Shown here in pieces: positions 1-12,100 of a stretch of DNA of 42,624 nucleotides. The notes under the pieces are model-generated. The model made no database searches, was not told the DNA's origin, and worked only from the letters and a program-made list of their open reading frames with translations. Source of the DNA: JAAYEA01 sp012689325. GTDB taxonomy: Bacteria; Chloroflexota; Anaerolineae; JAAYEA01. Position numbers and translations under genes: made by a program. Location: assembly GCA_036841525.1 (NCBI GenBank), contig DAITVZ010000046.1:1-42624 (forward strand), given 5' to 3'. Every line of letters starts with the position of its first letter. Position 1 is the first letter of the stretch.

Positions 1-8
1 CGGCCCAT
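1..8 (-). CDS. Start of a divergent gene, cut by the left edge
   Basis: Read on the minus strand, an ATG at 8-6 is preceded five bases upstream by a perfect AAGGAGG ribosome binding site (14-20). Only the first two codons and part of a third lie in the window (Met-Gly-), so no function can be given. The gene would run divergently from the giant gene at 198, sharing the roughly 190-base region between them. The start is inferred only from the strong Shine-Dalgarno match. Confidence 0.45.
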
Positions 9-76
9 GATATCCTCCTTGCTAGACTGTTCTCTCCACGACTGGGCACAAGCCCTGCATATCCCCCGCCATTCCA

Positions 77-106
77 TTGACTTTTGGCGCTTCCTAAAGG
101 TATAAT
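77..106 (+). promoter_or_regulatory. Sigma-70 type promoter of the giant gene
   Basis: TTGACT (77-82) and a perfect TATAAT (101-106) are separated by 18 bases, in a locally AT-richer patch of an otherwise very GC-rich sequence. Transcription would start near 113, giving a leader of about 85 bases before the ATG at 198. This is the clearest housekeeping-type promoter in the window. Confidence 0.75.
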
Positions 107-197
107 AGCAGCAGCATGGCTGTCGCGTGCTGCGGGTTCCTGATCCGTCTGGGCGAGGTCGCACGGGCGCCCCGGGGAAGCACAGAGGAGGCGGGCG

Positions 198-3100
198 ATG
201 GGGCACCATCCGGTTCTCTGGCGACGGGCATTGGCGGCGAGCTTGTGCGTGCTGGTGGTGGGGATCGCGGCAGCCTCCCTGGCCTGGCTGGCCAGCCCGC
301 GAGCGCGGCCAGCCGCGGATCGATCCGACCCACGAGGGCAGTCCGTCCTCTCCCTGGCGCCGCCGCGCGATCAGCCTCTGGCGGCGCTGCTTGATTCCGC
401 CGCCGCGGCGCGCGCCGTGCGCGAGGCCTGGCAGCGCGCTCGCGATGCCGGCATCTATGGCTTCTCCACGGACCTCACCCAACTGGCCTACCCCGCGCGC
501 TCCCTCGCCAATTCGGGCCGCGGCCCGCAGACCGTCGAGCTGCGCCTGGAAGGGGAGGTGGACCTGCCCGCGCGGAGCCTGGGCCTGCGCCTGTGGGAGC
601 CCGGCGACGCCGGGGCCGCCGACGGGCGCACCGAGGCCCGCGTGGAGGGCGGCCGCGCCTACCTGCGCGCCGCCGACGGGTCCTGGCAAGAGGTCGAGGA
701 CTTTACCACGAGTTTCGCGCCCGATAACGACCCCCTCGCCTTCCTGGGCGGCATGGAGGACGTGCGCGAGGTGGCCGCGCTGGAGCAGGCCGCCGACGCG
801 CCCCTCTCCCGCTTTGCCTTCCGCCTCGACGGCCCCAAGCTGGCCGATTACCTCCGCGACCAACTGCAGCGGCGCCTGACCGAGCGGGGCGAGCTCCCGC
901 CCGGCGTCTCGCTGGACGTGCCCGCCTCCCTGCGGCAGATGACCGGCAGCGGCGAGGTGTGGGTGGACCAGCGCGGCCTGCCGCTGCGCCTGACCATGCA
1001 CCTGGCCTTTCCGCGGCAGCGCGACGGCTCTTGGGTGGAGGCCGACGTGCAGACCCGCTTTTCCGGCTACCCCCAGCAGGTGGAGGCGGCGGGGAACGCC
1101 CTGGGCGCGACGAGCCAGCCGGGGTCGCCGCGCCGCGCCCTGCGGCTCGACCCGGGCGAGATGGCCGCGGCGGGCGCCCTGGCGCTGGGGACGCTGCTGG
1201 CGGGGCTGCTGTTCGCCGGGCGCCGGTCGCGCCGGGCCTATGCCGCCGTGGTGATGGCGCTGCTCTTTTCCATGGTGGTCGTGCCGCAGATGCAGGCGGC
1301 GCAGGTGGCGGCCTTCTATGACCGCCAGGCCGCGCGCCCGCAGGAATTGCCCCGGCTGCACACCAGCGGCCAGGCGGTGAGCGCCGCCGCCAGCGCCGAG
1401 TCGGACGCCTACCAGGCCATCGCCGAGCAACTGGCGCCCGCCTGGGACCCGCTGGCCGACCCCCTGGCCGCCGCGGCGAACGCGGCGAGCCCGGCGGCGG
1501 AGCCGCGGCCCCTGGCGGATGACCCCCCCGTCGAGCCGCCGGCCCTGAGCTGCAACCCCGACGACACCGCCGACTCGGACGGCGACGGCGTGAACAACTA
1601 TGAAGAGTGCGTCTACTGGCTCGATGCCGGCGACCCGGACTATGATGACGACGGGCTGGACGACGGGCAAGAGCTGAACAAGCTGGCCACCGACCCCAGC
1701 GCGGCCGATACCGACGGCGACGGGGTCTCGGACGCCGTGGAGGTGAGGGGCTTCCCCCTGGGCGGCCGGACCTGGTTCCTGAACCCGAACAACCCCGATA
1801 GCAACAACGACGGGCAGGTGGACGCCGCCGAGTGCCCGGTGCTGCTCGAGACGCCCAACCCCACCGCCGACCAGATCTCGGCGCAGTGCGACGCGGACCA
1901 GGACGACATCCCCAACCCGTTCGAGTTCGACAACGACGACGACGGCGTCCCCGACGTGGTGGACCTCTCCCCCGACGAGGCCGTGGACACGAACGGCAAG
2001 CGGCATGGGCAGCCTGCCGCGGCCACGGCCTTTAATCGCGACCACCCCTTCCGGCTCTCGGTGACCAACCTGGCCTCCGGCTGGCCCGTCCTGGTCGACC
2101 TGCAGATGCGCCCCGTCGTGGCCGACCACCTGGCCTACGCCCTGAACGTCTACGACTGGCCGGAGAACGATGTGGACGGCCAGATTCAGCACAAGGCCAA
2201 CACCACCTTTTACAGCCTGAACCCGCAGGACGCCAGCGGCGCCAACGGCGATATGCGGCTGGTGCCGCTGCTCGAGATCGCCATGACCGGCCCGCTGCCG
2301 CTCAAGCTGGCCGACCCCAGCGCCCAGGTGATCGTGGGCGCCGGGACGGCGCTCTCCACCACGGTGACCATCGACGCGGCCTCCGCGACGTCCACCCGCT
2401 TCCGCTACGCCCTCCCCGCCAACGCCCGCCTGGACCTCTATGCCGGGACCTGCGGCAGCCTGGGCGCCCAGCCCCTGCTGGCCCTCACCGGCGCGAGCGC
2501 CACCCTGAGCGCCCGCTCGGTGGTCCAGACCGCCGACGGCAGCCACGCCCTGGTCATCACCGACGGGACCACCCCGGCCTGCGCCGAGCTCCCGGATGTG
2601 GTGAATGGCCCCTATGCCGACAAGATGGTGGACGAGTCGGCGCTGGCGGCGTACGGCGTCACGGCCAGCGACCAGGGCGACGGCTCCGTGCTGGTCTATG
2701 TGCCGCTGAACGTGACCTCCGACGACACCGGCGGCGGCAAGTCGGCCTTCCAGGCGCGCATGATCTATTGGCCCGGCGAGACCAACCGCTGGGTCGAGGC
2801 GCAGTCCATGCGGATCATCTGGCTGGTGCAGATGCTGACCGATTCGTGCGCCGAGGGTTACAAGAGCTACGACGAGTACGTCGCCCTGCCGGGCAACGAC
2901 AAGGCGACGCAGCAGGACTATGACGCCTACTTTGACGACTGGTGCGCGCGCAACCGCACCGCCGACGAGATCGTGCCGGTGCAGGTCTATGACGAGGACT
3001 GGTTCCTCACCGGGCTGGTGGCGCGCGAGGACCACGGGCTGGACCTGGCCGTGGCCTACGTCAACCCCGCCCTGAGCCCCTATAACGACGACGCGCTCTA

Positions 3101-6100
3101 TACCCTCTCCATGGGCCTGGGCGAGCAGTTCATCGCCGGCGTCGATTGCGACACGGCGGCCACGATCCTCAGCCCGACAGCCCACGCCTGCGTCCAGGAT
3201 AACCTCCGCGACCTGGCCGTGTCGCTGACGGACCACGCCGGCCAGGCCATCGCCAACTCGACCATCGAGCAACGCTTCGACCTGGATAGCACGGCGCCGA
3301 TCACCACCCGCTGGGGCATCCCCCTGAACGCCCTGCAGGTGGAGACCCATCGCTACGACCACCAGGACTATTTGGCGCGGCACTCCATGACCCAGACGCC
3401 GCGCATCCTGGCGCAATTCCCCGTCACGGCGACCCCGACCATCCTGGCCGCCCGCGAGGAGCGCTATCGCTCCGCCCGCCTGGAGGCCGCTGCCATGCCC
3501 GCCGGCGGCGCGCTCACCCTGGACCTGAGCTCGGTGACCTACCCCGAGCGGACGCTGGCCGGCTTGCAGTGGACCACCTATCGCCACGGCGAGGCGGGCT
3601 GGGAGGCCTTCCCCGCCACCGAGTACTGGGACATCCTGGAGGCGGAGCTGCTGGAGCGCTTCCGCCGCATGTACCCGCTGGACCCGGAGAGCGCCAACGT
3701 GGGGCGCATGGCCCTCGCCCGCGCCTATAACCTGGCGCTGATCAACGGCGTGGTCAATACCGTCGTCCATTGCACCCCCGACCAGTTGCTCTGCCCCATC
3801 CCCGGCGGCGCGCCCTATACCAACGTGATGATCATCCGGGCGGTCCGCGACATGCAGAACGGCCTGGACGCCCTGATCCTCAAGATCGCCTTCAAGACCT
3901 GGGAGGCCAGGAAGGCCTTCCGCAGCGCCAACGTCCAGCTCGACCTGGAGCGCAACGGCCAGGTGGCGGCGGTGGAGGACGCCCTGGACGAGCTGAACGA
4001 CGGGCTGGGCGCGCGCGGGCACCCCGAGAAAAGGTGGTACAGCTTTCTCGGCGACGAGATCAAGGGGTATTTCGTGACGCCCTACAAGACCATCTGGAGC
4101 CACGGGACAGGGCTCCGGGTGACGGCGGGCATCGTCATTGGCGCGGCCATCTGCGCCGTGATCGCCACCATCGTGGTGGCTGCGGCGCTGAAAGCCGAAA
4201 GCGCGCAGGTGGCGGCCATCGTGGTGCGCAGCATCTCGCTGCTGATCGCCACGCACTGCGTCATCAGCGCCATCTCGGGGATGGTGGAGGCCACGGCCAA
4301 GGCGCTCTTCCAGAGCGTCACGTGGGCCATCCGGCAGAACCTGGGCTTGTGGAAGAACCTCAAGCTGGGCGGCGTGGTGACGGCGGGGCTCCAGGTGCTG
4401 GTGACCTGGGGCGCCTTTGCCGCGATGGTGCTGTGCAACCACATGGACCGCGGCGGCCTGGCCTTCGATAACGAGCTGGCCTTCGCCGTCGCCTCCATGG
4501 TGGTGACGGTGGTCCTGTTCGTGATCTTTACCGCGCTGGGGCCGCTGGGCGTGATCATCCAGGCCATCCTGGGCATGCTCAACGCCATCGCCAACCTGAT
4601 CTGCAGCGCCCTGCCGGAGGACATGCAGCGGAGCAAGGCCGGCTACTGGCTCTGCGGCGGCATCACGGGCTTTATCACCAACGCCCTCAAGTGGCTGATC
4701 TATAGCGGCACGATCATGGTCGAGATGAACCCCACCGGCTATGAGCGGCTCGCCACCCACGGCTTTGCCTCCGAGCTGCGCAGCCCCAACGACGGCATGG
4801 TGGCCGGCAACGCCATCCGCTACAGCATCTCGCTGACCAACACCATCAACCTGGTCAAGGTGCCCATCAGCCTGTACGAGATCGGCGGGCACACGCAATT
4901 CAGCGACGAGACGCTGGCCCGCGCCACCTTTGACTACAAGTGGCAGCAGGCCGAGACCGACTATCACGACGGGCTCTCCCTGGGCGGCATGGTGGATGAC
5001 TGGCTCAAGACCGATGGCGGCCGCCCCTTCTACTATACCGAGACGGTCTGGACGGCGGAGCCCTTCCCGCTATCGCAGACCGGCGTGAACCGGCCGGTGC
5101 CGGGGCTCTACCTCTCCGAGGCTTATGCCGTGCCCGAGCAAGAGTGCTGGATCGTCACGGGGTGCGACATCAAGGCGGAAAAGGGCACCTACCATTACGA
5201 CCTGGGCGCGGACTTGCGCTACGACGTGCTGCCCGCCACCCTGCACGGCTTTTGCCAGCTCGCCGCCCGGGACGACGGCTATGCGCTGGCCTGGGGCCAG
5301 TCCGGCGACCTGACCTTCGCCACCCTCCGGGACGCCGACGGCGACGGCCTCACCCGGCTCGAGGACCCGAACGACAGCCGGTGGGACGCCGACGGCGACG
5401 GCCTCTCCGACGCCTTTGAGATCGAGGGCGGCACCAACCCGCTGTCCGTGGATACCGACAACGACGGGCTCTCCGACCTGGAGGAGGCGCGCCACGGCAG
5501 CGACCCGAACCGCGCCGACGGCGACGGCGACGGGCTCTACGATTGCCAGGAGGTCCGGCACCAGGTCACCGTGGCGGGGGATAGCGTCGCCCGCGCGGCC
5601 TGCGGCGAGCCGGGGACCTGGTCCGGCGGCTGGAGCGTCGTCTATGGCAAGCTCAACGGCGTCCCGCTGACCACCTGGGTGACCTCGAGCCCCACGGACC
5701 CGGACACCGAGGCGGACGGGCTGACCGACGCCCAGGAGCGGACCTACGGCTATAACCCGCAGGCGATCTCGTCGCTGAACGTGCTCACCCTGCGATCCGA
5801 GCTGAGCGAGCTCTCCGCCACCGGCGGGCTGATCCCCTCGGATACCTTCGTCGCCCCCGGCCAGACCCTCTATTACACCGCCACCGTGCAGAACCAGCTC
5901 GATAACCGGCAGGCGCAGGGCCTCCTTTCCACCCGCGCCAGCCTCCTGGACAACTCGTCGCTGCTGCCCCAGTCCTTTGTGCTGCGGCCCAAGGAGCTGG
6001 CCAGCCTGGCCGGGAACCTGCGGGTCCCCTCCGCGGCCGCCTCCGGGACGGGCACGGTGACCCAGGTGGCCGGGGCGTCCATCGTCAACCTGCAGGACGA

Positions 6101-9100
6101 GTCCGGCCAGGCGGCGCTCTGGCTCCGCTTCGACGACGCCGCCGGCTCGCTGGTCTATGAGGACAGCTCGGGCGCGGACCCGCCCCACGACGGGCAGTGC
6201 GTGGGGACGGGCTGCGCGCTGGACCCGGCGGCGGGGCGGGTGGGCGGCGCGCTGCGGCTCAACGGCAGCAGCGCCGTGCGCTCGGCGGTCACCGTCCCCA
6301 ACGCCGCCTATAGCGTCTCCTTCTGGTTCAAGGTCGACGCCGCGCACTCGGCCTCGGGCGTGCTCTTTGCCACCGAGCTGACCGACCGGGCGCGCCTCTA
6401 TCTCTCCGGCGGCAAGGTCGTCGCCGCGACGCCCGGCGGGCAGATGACCAGCGCGCGCGCGCTGGGCGACGACGCCTGGCACCACGCGGTCCACGTGGAT
6501 CCCGGCGCGGGCGGCAGCGGGCAGCAGGTGCTCTACATCGACGGGGTCCCGGCGGCCGCCGCCATCCTGCACAGCAGCCCGACGGCCCTGGCCCAGGCGG
6601 GGGCGCTGCTCGGCGGCAAGGCCGGGAGCTATCTGACGGGCGCGCTGGACGACCTGCGCCTCTTTGAGCGCGTGCTCACCGCCGCCGAGGTGGAGCAGTT
6701 GGCCAGCCAGCCGCTCTTTCACATGAGCTTTGACCAGACCGACCGCTGGTCCGATGTCTCCAGCTACCGCACCACGGTCGAGTCCTGCCGTCAGTTTATC
6801 GGCGTCTGCCTTCCCTACGGTCCCACGCACGACGCCAACGCCATCAGCGGCTATTCCGCCAGCCTGGACGGCGCCCAGTATCTCAGCGTGCCGGCGGCCT
6901 CGCAACTGGACCTCAGCGCGGGGCGCTTTACCCTCTCGGCCTGGGTCTTCCCGCGCAACCACGGCGATAGCCGGGACGCCTTCCCCCAAGGGATCCTGGG
7001 CCTCAAGAGCGGGGACAAGGACGCCTATCCCACCCTGCAGCGGGTCGGCCGGAAGGTCCGCTTCAGCCTGGGGACCGGCGCGGCCTGGCACGCGCCCTAC
7101 ACCAGCGGCGACGTGCTGGCCCTGGACCAGTGGAACCACGTCGCCGTCACCCTGGACAAGGCGGAGGCTGGCGGCACGCTGCGGCTCTACGTGAACGCCC
7201 GGCTGGTCGAGACCGCGCCTTTCGCGGTCACGGACATTGCGCCGGCCAGCAGCTTTGAGATCGGCCGCACCAGCAACACCGGCCGCGTCGAGCTGACGCG
7301 GTTTTATCAGGGCAGCTTCCACGACGAGGGGATGTGCCAGACCTGCGGGGAGCTCTGCAAGGCCGAGATGTGCATGGCGATGAACGAGACCGAGGTCTTT
7401 GACTGGCAATTCCCCAGTTGCGGCCTGACCTGCCCGGGGGGCCTGGGCATCGACTGCCCCGCGTTCCCCCAGGGCGTCAGCTTTTCCAACCTCCTGACCC
7501 TGAAGCTCTGGGAAGATGACCGTGGGACGCGCTGCGGCGCGGTGCCCGAGACCTGCTGCGAGGCCAACGACGACGACACCTGCGAGATCGGCGCGAGCAA
7601 TGCCACCAGCCTCGAGTTCAGCACCAACGACGCCGGCTTTGACTCCCAGACCTACACCTTTGATAGCTGCAACAGCGATGGCGAGTTCCGCCTGCGGTAC
7701 ACCCACGACTCGGTCCCCTTCTTTGGCCGATTGGACGAGGTCCAGATCTATGGCCACGCCCTGGACCAGGACGCGATCATCCGGCTGTACCTGGACCCGG
7801 CGACGCTGCTGCGCCTGCCGCTGGATGAGGCGCCGGGCGCCACGGCCTTTGAGGACGCGAGCCTGGCGCGCGTGCCGGCCTCGTGCAGCGGCAGCGCCTG
7901 CCCGGCCTCGGGCGCCTTGGGCCGCATCAACCAGGCCGCCGAGTTCTCCCGGGCGGGCGGCAGCGCCATCACCCTGGGGCGCAGCTCGGCCAACCTGCTG
8001 GTCAGCTCGTTCACCGTGGCGGCCTGGGTCAAGCCCAACAGCCTGCCCGCGAGCGCGCGCATCGTCTCCACGGCCCGGACCCGCTCCAACAACGGCTGGG
8101 GGTTCGGCCTGTCGGGCAGCAACCTCACCTTCGACCTGTATGGGCAGGGCGCCGGCTTTACCTCCAGCGCGGGCGTGCAGGTGGGGCGCTGGACCCACGT
8201 GGCCGCCGTGGTGAACGCCGACTATACGATCACCTTTTACATCAACGGCCAGCCCTGGGCCTTGGGCGGGCACATGGGCGCCTACGGGGCCGCCACGGAC
8301 ATGGACGACCTTTTGCTGGTCGGGGCGACCACCGAGATCGGCTCGGCGGCCCCCAGCCAGGTGCTGGACGGGCAGCTCGACGACCTGTGGGTCTTGGGCA
8401 TGGCCCTGACGGCGGAGCAGGTCCAGCGGCTCTACCAGCGGGCGCCGCTGATGCACCTGCGCCTCGACGAGGCGCACGGCGCCGCCCAGTTCGCCGATAA
8501 CGCCGCGCCCGACCGCCAGGGGACCTGCGCGGCCGGGGCCTGCCCGGTGACGGGCGAGGGGGTGCGCGGGCAGGTGGGGCTGGCCGCCCAGTTCGACGGC
8601 GCGGACGACCGGGTGGCGCTCGCCGATAGCGCCGCCTTGCGCCCGACGGCCTTTTCCGTGGGCGCCTGGGTCATGCCCGCGGCCGCCAGCCAGACCCCCG
8701 TGGCGGGGCTGCTCCACGAGCTGGTGGGCAAATGGAGCGCCGGGACGGTCAACTATCGCCTATACCTGTCCGACGATCTCAAGCCCGGGCTGGAATGGGG
8801 CTGCGCCGGGACCGACATCAAGGTGAACGCCGGCTCGCCGCTGATCGAGGCCCACTGGAACCACGTCCTGGGGACGTTCGACGGGCTCAAGCTGCGGCTC
8901 TATGTGAACGGGATCGAGGCCGCCTCCCACGACCTCGCCGCGACGGGCGCCTGCACCAGCGACGCGGCGGTGGAGCTCGGCGGCAAGGCCGGCCTCCCCG
9001 CCAGCCAGTTCTTTAACGGCGCGCTGGACGAGGTGGTGGCCTATGGGCGCGCCCTCACCCCCGCCGAGGTCCACGAGCTGTACCGCTACCAGGCCGGCTG

Positions 9101-12100
9101 GGTGGAGGACCGGCAGGTCCACGAGGTCACGGTGGACAATGACGCGCCCACGGCCGAGCTGCTCCCCATCGACCCGAGCTATCTGCCAAACCGGCCCGTC
9201 TGGGTCGGGGTGATCGCGAGAGACGCCACCTCGGGCGTGTCCAAGGTGGAGCTGGGCGTGCAAAAGGCCGGCGGGACCATCGCCTGGACCCCCGCCGAGC
9301 GCTGCGCCGAGTCCCTGGGGTTCCCGGCGGGCGCCTGGTGCCCCCAGTTCGCGCCGTCGGGCGAGGGGCAATACGCGCTGTGGGCCCGCGCCACCGACCG
9401 CGTGGGCAAGGCCGGCCTCTCGACCCCCATCACGGTCTATGTGGACGACTCGCCGCCGGACCTGACCCTGGATCAGACGGCGGCCCAGTTGAACGCCCAG
9501 GAATCCAAGGGCAAAAAGCAGCACTGGACCGTGCGCCTCTCCGGCTATGTGCACGACAAGTTCATCCCCACCAACCTCCCCGGCAGCGGCGTCCCCCCGG
9601 ACGGCGTGCGGGTGACCCTGCGCGACGGGGACGGCAAAAAGGTGGGCGACGAGGGCCAGGTCGCCGCCGTCGCGAACAAGCTCTGGTCGCTGGATTACAC
9701 GATCCCCAGCGCCAAGGCCGACGGCTGCCTGACCATCGAGGTCGAGGCCATGGACCGCGTGGCGGAACAGGTCAAGGCCGATAGCCAGCAGCTCGCCCGG
9801 CACCGCAAGGTCGTCACCAGCTCGGTGGTGCTGGACGCCAGCGCGCCCAAGGTGGCGCTCGACCGCGGGTCCATCGGCAACAAGATCGGCGCGGGGACGC
9901 TCACGCTGGGCGGCGCCATCAGCGCCCGCCCGGCCCCGGTCCGCGTCGCGCTGACCGGCGGCGCGGGGGCCGATACCGTGCGCGCGCGGCTCACCTGCCA
10001 GCACGGCAACGAGGGGTCGTGGTACACCCTCTTTGACCTGGCGCCGGGCGCGCTGGCCAGCGGCCGCACGGACGAATGGCTGGGCGACATCCACCTGAGC
10101 AGCTCGTGCGAGGTGGCGCTGACCAGCTCCGCCGCGTCCGCCGAGGTCAGCGGCGTCATCGAGGTCTGCGGCGCGCGCATCGCGAGCTGGACGGGCAGCT
10201 TTGCCGGCAGCAAGGCCGTGCCGTTCGTGGTCCTCTCCGACGCCTGCGGCGCCCCCGGCTGCTCCACCGACGCGCCGGTGGCCGGCGTGGCCGGGGTGGA
10301 GGTGGCCTTTGTGCCCGCGCTGCCCGGCTCGGCCTTTATCAACGAGCCGCCGGCGCCCAAAGAGCTGCTCCACCTGCCGTTCGAGGACACCCCCGATCAA
10401 AACGGCGCGCTGACGCTGCGGGACGTCTCTAGCTATGGCGTCAACGGCTCGTGCAGCGCCGACGCCTGCCCCAGCCCCGGCCAGCCGAGCCCCGCGGGCA
10501 GCGGCGCGCTCTTTGACGGCGTCAACGACGTGGTGCGGGTCGCCCAGGTGGCCGGGCAGGGGACCAGCACCTATCTCACCATCGCCGCCTGGGTCTATCC
10601 CAACGGGACGCCGGCCAACCGCGGCGCCTTCCTCTCCCGCGACGGGCTGTGGGAGGTGGCCTGCCTCAGCGACGGGAACATCCGCTGGGCCTTCCGCAAC
10701 GACGTCCCCGGCTGGACCTGGACCGACACGGGGTACCGGGCGCCCCTGAACCGCTGGACCCACATCGCCATCGTCTACAACGCGGGCGTCATCACCACCT
10801 ACGCCAACGGCGCGCAGGTGCATACCCTCAGCGGCTCCGGCCTCATCTCGAACGCCAGCGCGCTGAGCATCGGCGGCTACCCCGCCAACGGCGAGTGGTT
10901 CGGCGGGATGCTCGACGAGGTCCGGGTCTATGGCGTGGCCCTGTCGCCAAGCGATATCGGGGCGCTTTATACCGGCTCGGGGCCGCTGCTGGCCCTCTCT
11001 TTCGAGGAGCCCTGGCTCGGCGACGGCGATCGCGTGGCCGACGGCTCGGGCTGGGCCAACCACGGCGTGCTGCGCGCGGGCGCCAGCGACGCCGCCAACA
11101 AGAGCCGCGCCGGGCAGGTCGGGGGCCATGCCCTGAGCCTGGATGGCGTGGACGACTATGTGGACACGGGCGACTGGGACGCCGCCGACACGTTCACCGA
11201 TTTCTCCCTGTCCCAGTGGTTCTCGCTGGATGCGTTGCGCGCGCCGGGGAGCAACCAGGACTGGGCCGCCCCGGTGGCCAAGGCCGCCAATGGGACCACC
11301 GGCTGGGCCGTGATGGTCAACCGGGACCTCAACGTCATCAACAACCACCGCGTGCGCCTCTACATCAACGGCGTGCCCACGGCCAACATCCTCGCGCCGG
11401 AGGGCGGCTGGCAGCCGGGGCGCTGGTACCATTACGCCTTTGCCCGCCGCAGCGGCGTCATCAAGGGCTACCTGGACGGGGTCGAGAAGGTCACCGTGAC
11501 CAGCGCGACCAAGCCCATCGCCAACAGCCTGCCGGTCACCCTGGGCAAGCAGGGCGCCACGTATTACTGGGAGGGCGCGCTCGACGAGCTGCGCTTCTAC
11601 CGGCGGGCCTTGCCGCCGGAAGAGATCGCCGACCTCTACCACGCCGGGTGGCAGGCCGCCACGCTGGCGCAGACCGGGAACGCCGTGGCCAGCTCGCGCT
11701 GGACCATCGCCGTGCCGCCGGGCCTGGAGGGCGTCTATGACCTGGCCATGCGCGGCCGCGACGTGGCCGGGCATGCCGAGGTCGCCGCCGGGGGCTCGGT
11801 GATCTGGCGCGGCGAGGCGGACAACCTCGCGCCGCGCCTCGCCCTCTGCCGGACGGTGGAGAGCAGCACCACCTATCGCTACCACGCGATCGCCCGCGAC
11901 TTGAGCCTGACCGAGCAGGGCTTTGTCTCGCCCTGCCCGATCTCCACGCGCACCTATTTCCGCTCGCCCTGGTACGTGGCGGGCACCCCGCCCGGGACGC
12001 AGAGGCTCTACGGCCTGACCGCCTATTGCGACCTGGGCGACCTGCCGGCGGCGCAGGCCACGGCCTGCGACACCGCCGGCAACTGCGCCACCGTGGGCCT

